A DNA stretch of 64,000 bases from Pseudalkalibacillus sp. SCS-8 (lineage in GTDB: Bacteria > Bacillota > Bacilli > Bacillales > Fictibacillaceae), in contig NZ_CP143541.1 in NCBI RefSeq assembly GCF_040126055.1, forward strand, positions 1,054,001-1,118,000, in the 5' to 3' direction. Positions 41,485 through 50,240 of the stretch are shown one piece after another (position 1 is the first letter of the stretch; the number at the start of each line of letters is the position of its first letter). Both the position numbers and the translations under genes were made by a program. A model generated the notes under the pieces. The model ran no database searches. It was not told the origin of the DNA and saw only the letters and a program-made list of their open reading frames with translations.

Positions 41485-43011
41485 ATGGAATACGATCGTG
41501 ACCTGCAATCGATCCAAGAGATGCGAGATGCAGTCCAACGAGCAAAAGAAGCACAACAGAAATTCGAATCGTTCACACAAGAGCAGGTCGACCATATCGT
41601 TGAAAAAGTCGCTGATGCAGCTTATAAAGCGTCAGAACGACTCGCTGAAATGGCGGTTGCTGAAACCGGCATGGGTGTGGTCGAGCATAAAGTGATCAAA
41701 AACCAGGTCGGTTCGAGAGATGTTTACGAATCGATCAAGGATGAAAAGACTGTCGGAGCGATTGGTGAAGACAAACAGTTGAAGGTGACCGAATACGCCT
41801 CTCCATTCGGTGTTGTCGCTGCGATCATCCCGACGACAAACCCGACATCGACGGCATTCTTTAAAACGTTGATCGCATTGAAGTCCCGTAACGGGATCGT
41901 TGTCAGCCCGCATCCTTCAGCGGTCGAGTGTACCGTTGAAGCATTGAAGGTGTGTAACGAAGCCGCGAAGGAGGCGGGCGCACCGGATGGCATCATCGGC
42001 TGGATCTCAAAGCCATCGATGCCGGCAACAACCGAACTGATGAAGCACCGAGACGTCAACTTGATCCTGGCGACGGGTGGAGGCGGACTTGTAAAAGCTG
42101 CCTACAGCTCAGGGAAGCCAGCCTATGGCGTCGGACCTGGGAACGTGCCGGTCTATCTCGAGAAATCATGTAACGTCAAGAAAGCATGCCAAATGCTCAT
42201 CGACAGCAAGACGTTCGATAACGGAACGATTTGTGCGACCGAGCAGGCAATCGTCGTTGATCAGAATATTAAAGAGATGACGATTCGGGAATTGAAGAAT
42301 AATGGTGCGTACTTCCTTAATGAAGAAGAGAAGAGGAAGATGGAAAAGGTCATCTCTCCGACAAAAGGGAAGTTGAATCCGAAGATCGTTGGAAGACCGG
42401 CTGTGAAAATCGCTGAGATGGCTGGAATTGATGTCCCTGGTGACACGAGGGTATTGATTGCTGAAGAAGATCAGATCGGAAAAGAGATCCCGTTCTCGAT
42501 TGAAAAGCTTTCCCCGCTCTTCCCCCTTTACACCGTCAAAGGGGAAGAGGAAGCGAAGCAGACGTGTCTAGCGCTATTGAATCTAGGCGGGAGAGGTCAT
42601 ACGTTATCGTTACACACTTCCGACCAACGCATCGCAGACATGTTCGGTAAGGAAATGCCGGTTTCTCGTCTCGTCGTGAACACACTTTCCAGTATCGGAG
42701 CAGTCGGCGGAACGACTGGATTGAAGCCATCACTCACGCTTGGGTGTGGTTCGTTCGGTGGCAACATTACATCGGACAACATTACGGCCCGCCATCTGTT
42801 GAACATCAAGCGGTTGGCATACGGGATTAAAGAAGTGAGCATCCCGAAACCGTCCAAACGGGTTTTACCAGAACGATCTGAGTCATCAACAAAACAATCG
42901 AATGACTTGGAAAAAATCGTCGAGCAAGTTTTGAAAAACGTGGATACGAGGAAGGTCGATGCGAAAGCGGTATCTTCCATTGTAGATAAAGTAGTAAAAC
43001 AATACCAATAA
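41485..43011 (+). CDS. eutE: Acylating acetaldehyde dehydrogenase
   Basis: 508 aa aldehyde dehydrogenase. NTTNPTSTAFFK-like cofactor region (IPTTNPTSTAFFKTL), GGGGLVKAAYSSGKPA, and the catalytic Cys in TFDNGTICATEQ (about residue 252) are present; it makes acetyl-CoA from acetaldehyde with NAD and CoA. The C-terminal 50 residues form a separate amphipathic helix (DLEKIVEQVLKNV, VSSIVDKVVKQ), a likely encapsulation peptide, unusual in being at the C-terminus. AGGAGAG precedes the ATG. Confidence 0.94.
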   Translation: MEYDRDLQSIQEMRDAVQRAKEAQQKFESFTQEQVDHIVEKVADAAYKASERLAEMAVAETGMGVVEHKVIKNQVGSRDVYESIKDEKTVGAIGEDKQLKVTEYASPFGVVAAIIPTTNPTSTAFFKTLIALKSRNGIVVSPHPSAVECTVEALKVCNEAAKEAGAPDGIIGWISKPSMPATTELMKHRDVNLILATGGGGLVKAAYSSGKPAYGVGPGNVPVYLEKSCNVKKACQMLIDSKTFDNGTICATEQAIVVDQNIKEMTIRELKNNGAYFLNEEEKRKMEKVISPTKGKLNPKIVGRPAVKIAEMAGIDVPGDTRVLIAEEDQIGKEIPFSIEKLSPLFPLYTVKGEEEAKQTCLALLNLGGRGHTLSLHTSDQRIADMFGKEMPVSRLVVNTLSSIGAVGGTTGLKPSLTLGCGSFGGNITSDNITARHLLNIKRLAYGIKEVSIPKPSKRVLPERSESSTKQSNDLEKIVEQVLKNVDTRKVDAKAVSSIVDKVVKQYQ

Positions 43012-43036
43012 CAAAAAATCTGAGGAGGAATTTTAA

Positions 43037-43330
43037 ATGGCACTTAACGGAGCATTAGGAATGATCGAGACAAAAGGTTTGGTAGCATCAGTAGAGGCAG
43101 CAGACGCAATGGTGAAGGCAGCGAACGTCAATCTTGTTGGAAAAGTACATGTTGGTGGCGGTATCGTTACGATTCTTGTAAGCGGTGATGTAGGTGCAGT
43201 TAAGGCAGCGACTGAATCTGGAAGTGCAGCAGCACAACGTGTCGGCGAGCTTCTTTCTGTACACGTTATCCCACGTCCACACAACGAATTGGACAGCATC
43301 CTTCCAAAAGTCGAAGCGCTCCAATCGTAA
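43037..43330 (+). CDS. eutM: Microcompartment shell protein, EutM type
   Basis: 97 aa, single BMC domain ([53 protein letters not shown]). Main hexameric facet protein with a small pore. GAGGAGG stands 10 bases before the ATG. Confidence 0.96.
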   Translation: MALNGALGMIETKGLVASVEAADAMVKAANVNLVGKVHVGGGIVTILVSGDVGAVKAATESGSAAAQRVGELLSVHVIPRPHNELDSILPKVEALQS

Positions 43331-43386
43331 GCCCACTTGCCGAACGTTATCAGCAGTTTTGATAAACGGAAAGTGAGGTCACAGAG

Positions 43387-44043
43387 ATGGATCGACAGAG
43401 TTTAGATCAGATCGTAAATGAAGTCATTGCACAACTGAATAAAAATGACGTGACAGAAGGAATTCCGATTGGTGTTTCCGCACGTCATTGCCATTTGGAT
43501 CAAGAGGCATTGGAAACGTTATTCGGACCAGGCTATGAACTGACGAAAAAAGCGGACTTGTCCCAACCCGGGCAGTTCGCTGCCAATGAAACGATAACAA
43601 TCGTCGGTCCGAAAGGGAGCATTGAGAAGGTCCGGATCCTCGGTCCATTACGGAAGGCGTCCCAGGTCGAAGTGAGCCAGACAGATGGGTTCAAGCTCGG
43701 TCTGAAGCCGCCGATCCGGGAGTCCGGGAATATCTACGGTTCTTCTCCTGTCACATTGGTCGGGCCTAAGGGCAGCATCTATTTGAAAGAAGGATTGATC
43801 ATCGCTCAGGCACACATCCATATGGCAGAAGAAGATGCTGAAGCGTATAACGTCCAAGACGGAGAGTTCGTGAAGGTTCGCATTGAACACGAAGCACGTC
43901 CAATTCAGTTTGAGAAGGTACTGATCCGGGTTTCATCACGGTACAAGCTTGAAATGCACATCGATACGGATGAAGCAAATGCCTGCGCGGTGAGATCTGG
44001 AGCGAAAGGCAAATTACTGAAGGCAGGACAAGCCGATGCTTGA
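43387..44043 (+). CDS. pduL: Phosphotransacylase PduL
   Basis: 218 aa. N-terminal helix LDQIVNEVIAQLNK (encapsulation peptide) is followed by IPIGVSARHCHLDQEALETLF and HIHMAEEDAEAYNV, which hold the zinc-binding His residues of PduL. It converts acetyl-CoA to acetyl phosphate and frees CoA inside the shell, replacing EutD. Ends 8 bases inside the next gene. Confidence 0.93.
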   Translation: MDRQSLDQIVNEVIAQLNKNDVTEGIPIGVSARHCHLDQEALETLFGPGYELTKKADLSQPGQFAANETITIVGPKGSIEKVRILGPLRKASQVEVSQTDGFKLGLKPPIRESGNIYGSSPVTLVGPKGSIYLKEGLIIAQAHIHMAEEDAEAYNVQDGEFVKVRIEHEARPIQFEKVLIRVSSRYKLEMHIDTDEANACAVRSGAKGKLLKAGQADA

Positions 44044-44680
44044 TAAACAGCTTATTGAACAAATTGTCCTGGAGGTGCTTGACCGGAACGGATTTCGAAG
44101 TGGGGATGGGAAACCATCCTTGCTCGTCGTTTCGGCGACTGACTCAGAGGATGACGTGCATGAAATGTTGAACGAGCATTGGCATACCATTTGTTTCCAG
44201 CCAACGGAAGAGATTCCTGCCGGTGTGAAGGATGCCGTTTTTGTCGAGGTTGGACAAGACCTACTCGTAAAGGGAGCGATCGGCCTCACGGATACAGAGG
44301 AGAGTGCACTTTTTTCAAAATTGATGCTCGCTGAAGTCGATGTCCGTTTTGTACTGTCACAGGAGCTCGAATGGATGCTGACAGGTTCGAAAGAGCACGT
44401 GAGTCCATATGCAAGGATGCTTTATGAGCATTATGAAAAGCTCCAATCCTTTGGCGTATCTTTTACAAATGAAACAAGTACGATTAAGCCTGAGGTCCAT
44501 TCAACACAAACGAATGGCGGAAAGCACGGTCCCTATTTTGATGAAAAATTACTAACACAGACCATGCTTGAGAAATGGAATGAACATGAAATCCATATAT
44601 CCGATCAGACAATCGTTACTCCTTTAGCGAGAGATACGGCAAGAGAACGAAATATAGAAATCATAACAATAGAGTCATGA
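44036..44680 (+). CDS. Eut-locus protein of unknown function, with encapsulation-type N-terminus
   Basis: 214 aa. Begins MLDKQLIEQIVLEVLDRNGF, the same amphipathic pattern as PduL, and then alpha/beta segments (SLLVVSATDSEDDVHEMLN). The last 30 residues (DQTIVTPLARDTARERNIEI) are typical of a protein set found only in Gram-positive eut loci (I believe TIGR02536-like; not verified). It overlaps pduL by 8 bases, so it is translationally coupled. No catalytic motif was seen. Confidence 0.75.
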   Translation: MLDKQLIEQIVLEVLDRNGFRSGDGKPSLLVVSATDSEDDVHEMLNEHWHTICFQPTEEIPAGVKDAVFVEVGQDLLVKGAIGLTDTEESALFSKLMLAEVDVRFVLSQELEWMLTGSKEHVSPYARMLYEHYEKLQSFGVSFTNETSTIKPEVHSTQTNGGKHGPYFDEKLLTQTMLEKWNEHEIHISDQTIVTPLARDTARERNIEIITIES

Positions 44681-44692
44681 GGAGGGCGGTCC

Positions 44693-44965
44693 ATGATATT
44701 AGGTGAAGTAGTCGGCAATGTTTGGGCGACGAGAAAGGAAGACGGTCTTACAGGCTTGAAATTCCTCGTTGTTCAACCAGACGCTTCTGATCAAGCCAAG
44801 CTTGTCGCTGTCGACCGGATCGGAGCAGGTGTAGGCGACAAAGTGATGGTGACGAGAGGAAGCTCATCTTCAAATGTGGAGGACCACCATCCATTACCGA
44901 TTGATGCGATCATTATCGGGATCGTAGACGCCGTAGAGGTAGAAAGAGGTGAAGGAAATGGCTAA
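44693..44965 (+). CDS. eutN: Microcompartment vertex protein
   Basis: 90 aa of the EutN/CcmL (pentamer) family: MILGEVVGNVWATRKEDGLTG, FLVVQPD, VAVDRIGAGVGDKVMVTRGSS and PIDAIIIGIVDAVEV. It caps the shell vertices. ATG follows GGAGGGCGG. The stop overlaps the next start by ATGGCTAA. Confidence 0.95.
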   Translation: MILGEVVGNVWATRKEDGLTGLKFLVVQPDASDQAKLVAVDRIGAGVGDKVMVTRGSSSSNVEDHHPLPIDAIIIGIVDAVEVERGEGNG

Positions 44966-45392
44966 AGCATTAGGCATGATTGAAACGAGAGGCCTTATTG
45001 GATCGATTGAAGCAGCAGACGTTATGGTGAAGGTCGCCAACGTCAGACTCGTCAACCAGGAAAAGGTCGATGCTGCATTGGTTACCGTATTCGTAGAAGG
45101 TGACGTCAGTGCTGTCCAGGCAGCGGTCGAAGCCGGCAAGGAAGCAGCGGACCGTGTTGGAGAGCTTGTCGCCCACTATGTCATCCCTCATCCGGATGAA
45201 GCGACGCGTGAAGTATTGACGAAGAAGGAAGAAAAGATAGAGGAGCCGAAGTCCGCTAAAACGGAACCGGAGAAACCGAAAGCGAAGTCATCCGGCCGAG
45301 GTAAATCAGCGGGAGCGAAAAAGACTACTGAAGAACCGAAGGCGAAGGAAGAGACAAAGCAAGAGGAAAAAGAAACAAGCAAGACGACATAA
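44958..45392 (+). CDS. BMC shell protein with long Lys/Glu/Thr-rich tail
   Basis: 144 aa starting at ATG 44958 (MAKALGMIETRG), 8 bases inside eutN. Residues 1-90 are a BMC domain like EutM (MIETRGLIGSIEAADVMV, VAALVTVFVEGDVSAV). Residues 92-144 are a disordered KEEKIEEPKSAKTEPEKP-type tail, ending EETSKTT. In EutK the second part binds nucleic acid; here it is low-complexity charged and may tether cargo or the outside of the shell. Confidence 0.85.
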   Translation: MAKALGMIETRGLIGSIEAADVMVKVANVRLVNQEKVDAALVTVFVEGDVSAVQAAVEAGKEAADRVGELVAHYVIPHPDEATREVLTKKEEKIEEPKSAKTEPEKPKAKSSGRGKSAGAKKTTEEPKAKEETKQEEKETSKTT

Positions 45393-45434
45393 AGCTTTCA
45401 TACTGACTAAACACTTGGGAATGGAGGTTACATC

Positions 45435-46370
45435 ATGGCATTCAAACGAAGAAAAATCGCAGTTGTCGGTGCTGGATTCACAGGCACGACTACAGCCCTC
45501 ATGATTGCGCAAAAAGAACTCGGCGATGTCGTCTTAGTGGACATTCCTTCCATGGAGAACCCGACGAAGGGGAAAGCGTTGGACATGTTGGAAGCGAGCC
45601 CGGTACAAGGATTCGATTCCAACATTACAGGGACATCTGATTACAGGGATATCGAGGGTGCCGACCTTGTCGTCATCACAGCAGGTATTCCACGTAAACC
45701 AGGTATGAGCCGTGATGATCTCGTTGCCACGAACGGGAAGATCATGGAGGACGTTTCGAAGAACATCGTCCGTTATGCACCGGACAGCTACATCCTTGTC
45801 CTAAGTAATCCAGTTGATGCGATGACGTACGTTTGCTATAAGACGACCGGCTTCCCGAAGAACCGGGTCATCGGTCAGTCAGGTGTCCTGGATACAGCTC
45901 GATTCAATACGTTCGTTGCCCAAGAGCTCGGCGTATCAGTCGAGGATGTTTCCGGATTCGTACTTGGAGGTCACGGCGACAGCATGGTACCGCTTGTTCG
46001 TTATTCCTATGCGGGTGGCATACCACTTGAAAAGCTGTTACCACAAGACAAAATCGATGCGATCGTTGAACGTACCCGTAAAGGCGGCGGTGAGATCGTC
46101 AACCTGCTCGGTCAAGGAAGTGCGTATTATGCACCAGCAGCATCCATCGTTCAGATGGTCGAAGCGATCGTGAAGGATAAGAAGCGAATCCTGCCATCTA
46201 TCGCGTACCTTGAAGGTGAATACGGCTATGAAGATATCTACCTTGGCGTACCGACTGTGCTTGGTGGGAACGGCATCGAAAGCGTCATTGAGCTACCATT
46301 GACGGAAGAAGAAAAAGAAGCACTCGACCGCTCAGCGGAAACCGTTAAACAAGTCCTTACAATTGTATAA
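45435..46370 (+). CDS. mdh: Malate dehydrogenase
   Basis: 311 aa. NAD-binding [23 protein letters not shown] ([16 protein letters not shown]), [12 protein letters not shown] and [16 protein letters not shown] (catalytic His) are typical of Bacillus Mdh rather than lactate dehydrogenase; the Arg in RKPGMSR selects malate. It oxidises malate with NAD. Its place as the last gene of the eut operon is unusual. GGAGG precedes the ATG and a terminator follows. Confidence 0.93.
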   Translation: MAFKRRKIAVVGAGFTGTTTALMIAQKELGDVVLVDIPSMENPTKGKALDMLEASPVQGFDSNITGTSDYRDIEGADLVVITAGIPRKPGMSRDDLVATNGKIMEDVSKNIVRYAPDSYILVLSNPVDAMTYVCYKTTGFPKNRVIGQSGVLDTARFNTFVAQELGVSVEDVSGFVLGGHGDSMVPLVRYSYAGGIPLEKLLPQDKIDAIVERTRKGGGEIVNLLGQGSAYYAPAASIVQMVEAIVKDKKRILPSIAYLEGEYGYEDIYLGVPTVLGGNGIESVIELPLTEEEKEALDRSAETVKQVLTIV

Positions 46371-46383
46371 AAAAGAGTGACGT

Positions 46384-46417
46384 AAAGCTTGAGGTAATGG
46401 ATCCTCAAGCTTTTTTG
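46384..46417 (+). terminator. Terminator of the eut operon
   Basis: AAAGCTTGAGG and CCTCAAGCTTT pair over 11 bp with a T run directly after mdh. Confidence 0.9.
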
Positions 46418-46476
46418 TGTTTAATGATGAAACTTTCTTTTCGGTTAACCCGTAAGTAAATTAGGGAGTGAAGAGC

Positions 46477-46968
46477 ATGAAACGTTTTTTCGTTTTATTT
46501 TCTGTTATGATTGTAGGACTGATCGCATGCACGAATGAGAATCAAAAGGACGAAGCAATTGATAAAGACGATGTAAAAGCATTCATAAAGGAATATAAAG
46601 GAGTACAATATACCATTGATGCTAAAGAGATCCCTGACGATTCTGAGCTAGCGGAACGATTCAAAGGGTATCTTTCGGAAGATGTTTATAAAAAACTCAG
46701 GGCGAACAGGTTCTATGGAAGGATTCTTCCGGTTGTTGAGAAGACAGGAAAAAACGTAGGCTTGGAAACGGTCTATCTTGAAAAAACAGGTGAGGATGAA
46801 GATGGAGCAGAAAAGTATGCGTATACGTTAGAGATAAAGTTTTACGATGAAAAGAACACCGATTATGTTAAGAGAAAAGGTCAACTGACCATCGCTCGAA
46901 AAGGTGGAGAATTCATCATTACACGCGATTGGGAAGCTGAGGCGAGATATGAAGGTGTACCTTTTTAA
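46477..46968 (+). CDS. Putative lipoprotein
   Basis: 163 aa starting at ATG 46477 with GGGAGTG six bases upstream. Lipobox LIAC (Cys about 17). Residues 20-163 form a mixed acidic soluble domain (AFIKEYKGVQYTID, YLEKTGEDEDGAEKYAYTLEIKFY). No family was recognised. Extracytoplasmic. The next gene starts 35 bases later. Confidence 0.75.
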   Translation: MKRFFVLFSVMIVGLIACTNENQKDEAIDKDDVKAFIKEYKGVQYTIDAKEIPDDSELAERFKGYLSEDVYKKLRANRFYGRILPVVEKTGKNVGLETVYLEKTGEDEDGAEKYAYTLEIKFYDEKNTDYVKRKGQLTIARKGGEFIITRDWEAEARYEGVPF

Positions 46969-47003
46969 TCTTAAAACGTAATAGAAAGAAACGAGGAATG
47001 GAA

Positions 47004-47567
47004 ATGGAAAATGAACGTTTGATTGACTTGCGGAGGACGCAGTTTCTCATTTTGAATGCATCTGTGATTGTTGTGTTTTCAGCGGTGATCGTTGCGATCG
47101 CTTTAGACGTTACGTTGGCCGAATTCACTTTTGTTGTCGCCATCCTTACATTGATACAGAGTGCTCTTTATTTTGTTAAAGGTAAATCGTTCAGCGAGGT
47201 TTTTTCGAAAAAAATGAACGAGTTGATGACGTATGAAAAGGAACGAATGGGTGCTGAATGGAGGAAGCAGAGAAGGACAAATGCCATCATGCAGTTGTTT
47301 CTTGGGGCTGTATTCCTATCCAATTCCATCTTCCTCTATGATGATGAAATGTATGCGGATGTCGCGAATCTGTTCCCGTATATGTTCTATTTCTTGCTGG
47401 GGTTGATGGTGCTCATCAATGTGACAACGTTTGTCCACAACCGAAAAGTTGACCGAAATAAAATCAAGAAAGGCTATACATTGAGGACGTTCCTGCTCAG
47501 CTTGATTGTTGGTCTCGTCATCGTTTCCATCGTTAACTTTGTCGTCTTAACGACAATCCTGGATTAA
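47004..47567 (+). CDS. Four-helix integral membrane protein
   Basis: 187 aa starting at ATG 47004; the ATG at 46998 abuts the GAGGA site and is less likely. Four membrane helices (about 15-35, 40-60, 95-118 and 160-180) enclosing a charged cytoplasmic loop (KKMNELMTYEKERMGAEWRKQRR). Function unknown. Its last bases overlap the tail of the opposing 54-aa gene. Confidence 0.75.
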   Translation: MENERLIDLRRTQFLILNASVIVVFSAVIVAIALDVTLAEFTFVVAILTLIQSALYFVKGKSFSEVFSKKMNELMTYEKERMGAEWRKQRRTNAIMQLFLGAVFLSNSIFLYDDEMYADVANLFPYMFYFLLGLMVLINVTTFVHNRKVDRNKIKKGYTLRTFLLSLIVGLVIVSIVNFVVLTTILD

Positions 47568-47711
47568 TTTTTTAATGATCCGAAGATAAGACTGTTCGTT
47601 ATGGAGCCATTTTTCCCGATCGCGCTCAAATTCTTTCACAGCCGTACCAATTTTATATGGCTCTTTCAATTCTAGTAGAACATGTTTGGCTTTTTCATGA
47701 ACAGTTTTCAT
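47547..47711 (-). CDS. Small 54-aa helical protein
   Basis: 54 codons, read on the minus strand (MKTVHEKAKHVLLELKEPYK ... IIKKLIQDCR), with AAGGAGTGA 8 bases before the ATG at 47711. Composition is helical and charged with no signal. A -10 (TATAAT) and a weak -35 (TCAACA, spacer 18) lie upstream, divergent from fabI. The gene overlaps the plus-strand gene by 21 bases. Probably real but too short for a family call. Confidence 0.6.
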   Translation of the reverse strand: MKTVHEKAKHVLLELKEPYKIGTAVKEFERDREKWLHNEQSYLRIIKKLIQDCR

Positions 47712-47732
47712 TTCAGATCACTCCTTTCAATT

Positions 47733-47762
47733 ATTATACACTTTTTTACATATTGCTGTTGA
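47733..47762 (-). promoter_or_regulatory. Promoter of the 54-aa gene
   Basis: On the minus strand TCAACA, 18 bases, TATAAT. The -10 box is exact and ends 22 bases before the ribosome-site region. Confidence 0.45.
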
Positions 47763-47770
47763 GCGGTTTG

Positions 47771-47779
47771 TGCTATAAT
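47771..47779 (+). promoter_or_regulatory. Extended -10 promoter of fabI
   Basis: TGCTATAAT is a full extended -10. A second GTGCTATAA follows 24 bases later. No FapR-type palindrome was seen. Confidence 0.45.
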
Positions 47780-47827
47780 AGGCGTTGACAACAGGTGCTA
47801 TAAGCAGGTAATAAATTGGAGGTCATC

Positions 47828-48607
47828 ATGGAAGATTTGTTGAAGCTGAAAGGTAAGAATATTGTCATCATGGGTGTAGCAAATAAGCGTAGCCTTGCGT
47901 GGGGAGTAGCGAAGTCCCTCTACCAGGCAGGAGCGAACTTGATCTTTACATATCGGAAGGAACGTTCACTTAAAAAGCTGGAAGAGCTTTTAACAGAGCA
48001 TGACTTTGAAGCGAAGCTGTCGATCCAATGTGACGTGAATGAAGACGAAAGCATTCAAGCAGCATTTTCAAAAATCGGTGAAACAGTGGGAACCATCCAC
48101 GGGGTCTGCCATTCTATCGCATTTGCGCATTCTGATGACCTGAAAGGAAAGTTCATTGAAACAAGTCGAAGCGGTTATGCGTTTGCGCAGGATACGAGTG
48201 CTTATTCGTTAGTTGCCGTCGCAAGAGCAGCGAGCCCTTATATGACTGAAGGCGGCTCGATTGTTGCAATGAGTTATCTCGGTGCAGAGCGAGTTGTCGA
48301 CGGTTATAACGTGATGGGCGTCGCGAAAGCATCTCTTGAAGCGACAGTCCGCTATCTCGCTTCTGATCTAGGGAAGCAGAACATCCGCGTTAATGCGATC
48401 TCAGCTGGGGCAGTCCGTACGTTAGCAGCTAAAGGGGTTCCGTCCTTCAATGAAATTCTTCATAAAATTGAAGAAACCGCTCCTCTCCGCAGAAATGTCA
48501 CTCAGGAAGAAGTGGGAGACATGACGCTCGCGATTTTGAGTAACCTTTCAAGAGGAGTGACTGGCGAAATCGTCTACGTCGATTCCGGATACAACATCAT
48601 GGGATAA
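47828..48607 (+). CDS. fabI: Enoyl-acyl carrier protein reductase
   Basis: 259 aa starting at ATG 47828, five bases after GGAGG. GVANKRSLAWG is the NAD-binding loop of FabI; SYLGAERVVDGYNVMGVAKASLE carries the catalytic Tyr and Lys (Tyr-x6-Lys); FAQDTSAYSL is the substrate region. It reduces enoyl-ACP in the last step of fatty-acid elongation. Confidence 0.93.
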   Translation: MEDLLKLKGKNIVIMGVANKRSLAWGVAKSLYQAGANLIFTYRKERSLKKLEELLTEHDFEAKLSIQCDVNEDESIQAAFSKIGETVGTIHGVCHSIAFAHSDDLKGKFIETSRSGYAFAQDTSAYSLVAVARAASPYMTEGGSIVAMSYLGAERVVDGYNVMGVAKASLEATVRYLASDLGKQNIRVNAISAGAVRTLAAKGVPSFNEILHKIEETAPLRRNVTQEEVGDMTLAILSNLSRGVTGEIVYVDSGYNIMG

Positions 48608-48621
48608 AAAGGTTAAAAGAC

Positions 48622-48656
48622 AGCAAGTAATTCATCAGTGATTACTTGCTTTTTAT
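48622..48656 (+). terminator. Terminator of fabI
   Basis: AGCAAGTAAT and ATTACTTGCT pair over 10 bp with a 9-base loop and T residues. Confidence 0.85.
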
Positions 48657-48779
48657 ATGGAGGCGTTTTTCATCAGGGTGATGAAAGACTTTTGGGGTGA
48701 ATATAAAGGGATTTTTAATCTTCATAATAAACGCAAACAACTTATATACCTCTAAATATGGGGATAAAGGGGGAAGAAG

Positions 48780-49031
48780 ATGGATACGAACAGCAATGCG
48801 ATTATTGGTTTGGTTTTAAGTATTCTTTCGTTTACGGTTCCGATGTTCGGCATCATACTTGGCATTATCGGTATCATCGTATCAAAAAGAGGCATGAATC
48901 AAATAGAGGAAACCGGTCAAGGTGGTAGAGGGATCGCGAAAGCTGGATTCGTACTGAGCATCATTAGCGTGATCTTGCAAGTACTCGCACTGTTATTCAT
49001 GTTTACAGTCGGTTTTTTCTGGATGTGGTAG
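48780..49031 (+). CDS. DUF4190-type small membrane protein
   Basis: 83 aa with two membrane helices (about 8-32 and 55-78), GLVLSILSFTVPMFGIILGIIGIIV and the ISKRGM-like short loop common in DUF4190 proteins. Function unknown. ATG 48780 follows GGGGGAAGAAG. Confidence 0.72.
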   Translation: MDTNSNAIIGLVLSILSFTVPMFGIILGIIGIIVSKRGMNQIEETGQGGRGIAKAGFVLSIISVILQVLALLFMFTVGFFWMW

Positions 49032-49034
49032 TGG

Positions 49035-49062
49035 AAGAGCCTGAAATTCAGGCTCTTTTTTC
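49035..49062. terminator. Bidirectional terminator
   Basis: AAGAGCCTGAA and TTCAGGCTCTT form an 11-bp stem with a one-base to three-base loop, plus T residues, between convergent genes. Confidence 0.8.
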
Positions 49063-49066
49063 AATT

Positions 49067-50131
49067 TCAAACCAGCTCAATATCAAATTCCTCAATCAAG
49101 TCCTTAAAAGCGGGTCGTTCATTTCCGTCGCGTCCTGTAACATGTTCAGCGGTTGCAAGGACGTTCAAGACAGCTTCCTCGGTCGCTTCACCTACTGCTC
49201 GAAACGCAGAATCCATATCTTCCTCGTGAATCGTCTGGACGGTTAGGGGAGATGCAGGCTTTTCATGTGGAATTCGCGTGGCAGTGGAAAAACCAATCAC
49301 CACATCACCGCTTCCATTCGAGACAATCGATCCTGTTCTTGCAAGTCCTGTCACCGTCCTTTTGAGAATGCGGTTCAATTGTCGTTCAGAAACAGGAAGA
49401 TCCGTCGCGACAACGATCATGATTGATCCTTTATCTTTTTCATCTTCATGATTGCTTAACCGTTCAACGAGCGTTCGGCCAACTTTTTTACTGTTAATGG
49501 TCAGATCCGCAAGGTTACCGAAGTTCGCTACGACAAGGACGCCGATCGTATATGTCCCATGCTCAAGCTCCATCACCCTTGATGCAGTGCCAAACCCGCC
49601 CTTCAATCCATAACAAAGCATCCCCCGACCACTACCGACCGATCCTTCTTTAACGTCCACAGTAGTGTTCCGAAGCGCCTCTATGACATGCTCTTTCTGA
49701 ACCGCACGCTTGCGTATATCATTTAAAAACATGTCATTGCATTCACCGACAATCGGATTCACGGTCCCTGTCGTCCTTCCGATTTCCGGGTTTTGATCCA
49801 GCATTTCTTCTATTAATGCTTCTGCTGCTGTCCCTACACTTAACGTGTTGGTCAAAACGATTGGAGTTTCAATCGTGCCAAGTTCATTTAACTGAATAGT
49901 GCCCATCGTTTTTCCGAATCCGTTAATGACGTGGGAGGAGGCGATGACTTTTTCCTGAAAAAGATTTCCCTGATGAGGGAGGACGGCTGTCACCCCGGTC
50001 TGGACATCACCATCACTCAACGTGACATGTCCGACAGTAACTCCTTCCACATCCGTGATCATATTTCGTGGTCCTGTTCCCATTTCTCCAACTTGTACAT
50101 GATAATCCCTGATTCTTTTTTGCTTCAGCAT
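49067..50131 (-). CDS. P1-family (DmpA-like) aminopeptidase
   Basis: 354 aa. N-terminal-nucleophile hydrolase of the DmpA/BapA family: GPRNMITDVEGVTVGHVT, GVTAVLPH, FGKTMGTIQLNELGTIETP, and GSVGSGRGMLCYGLKGGFGTASR which holds the autocleavage/nucleophile region (about residues 165-187). It should be processed into two chains and cleave N-terminal D- or beta-amino-acid peptides. Start ATG at 50131. Single gene. Confidence 0.88.
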   Translation of the reverse strand: MLKQKRIRDYHVQVGEMGTGPRNMITDVEGVTVGHVTLSDGDVQTGVTAVLPHQGNLFQEKVIASSHVINGFGKTMGTIQLNELGTIETPIVLTNTLSVGTAAEALIEEMLDQNPEIGRTTGTVNPIVGECNDMFLNDIRKRAVQKEHVIEALRNTTVDVKEGSVGSGRGMLCYGLKGGFGTASRVMELEHGTYTIGVLVVANFGNLADLTINSKKVGRTLVERLSNHEDEKDKGSIMIVVATDLPVSERQLNRILKRTVTGLARTGSIVSNGSGDVVIGFSTATRIPHEKPASPLTVQTIHEEDMDSAFRAVGEATEEAVLNVLATAEHVTGRDGNERPAFKDLIEEFDIELV

Positions 50132-50202
50132 AATGCCCTCCGGTGTATGTAACGTTCTCTCTCTTTAGTATACGGGATAAGCAGCTTGAAACCCTTTCAA
50201 AT

Positions 50203-50236
50203 AAAAAAAGAGCCCACCTAAAAAGGCAGGCTCCGA
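50203..50236 (-). terminator. Terminator of the 50241 gene (minus strand)
   Basis: On the minus strand GAGCC..CC and GG..GGCTC pair and are followed by seven T residues. Confidence 0.7.
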
Positions 50237-50240
50237 AAAG

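Noticed and set aside
45435..46370. Lactate dehydrogenase
   Set aside because: The substrate loop has Arg (RKPGMSR) and the sequence follows Bacillus Mdh, so malate is the likely substrate.
30000..46400. B12 riboswitch controlling the eut locus
   Set aside because: I see no B12-box-like conserved core in the leaders; the hairpins found fit the ANTAR mechanism instead.
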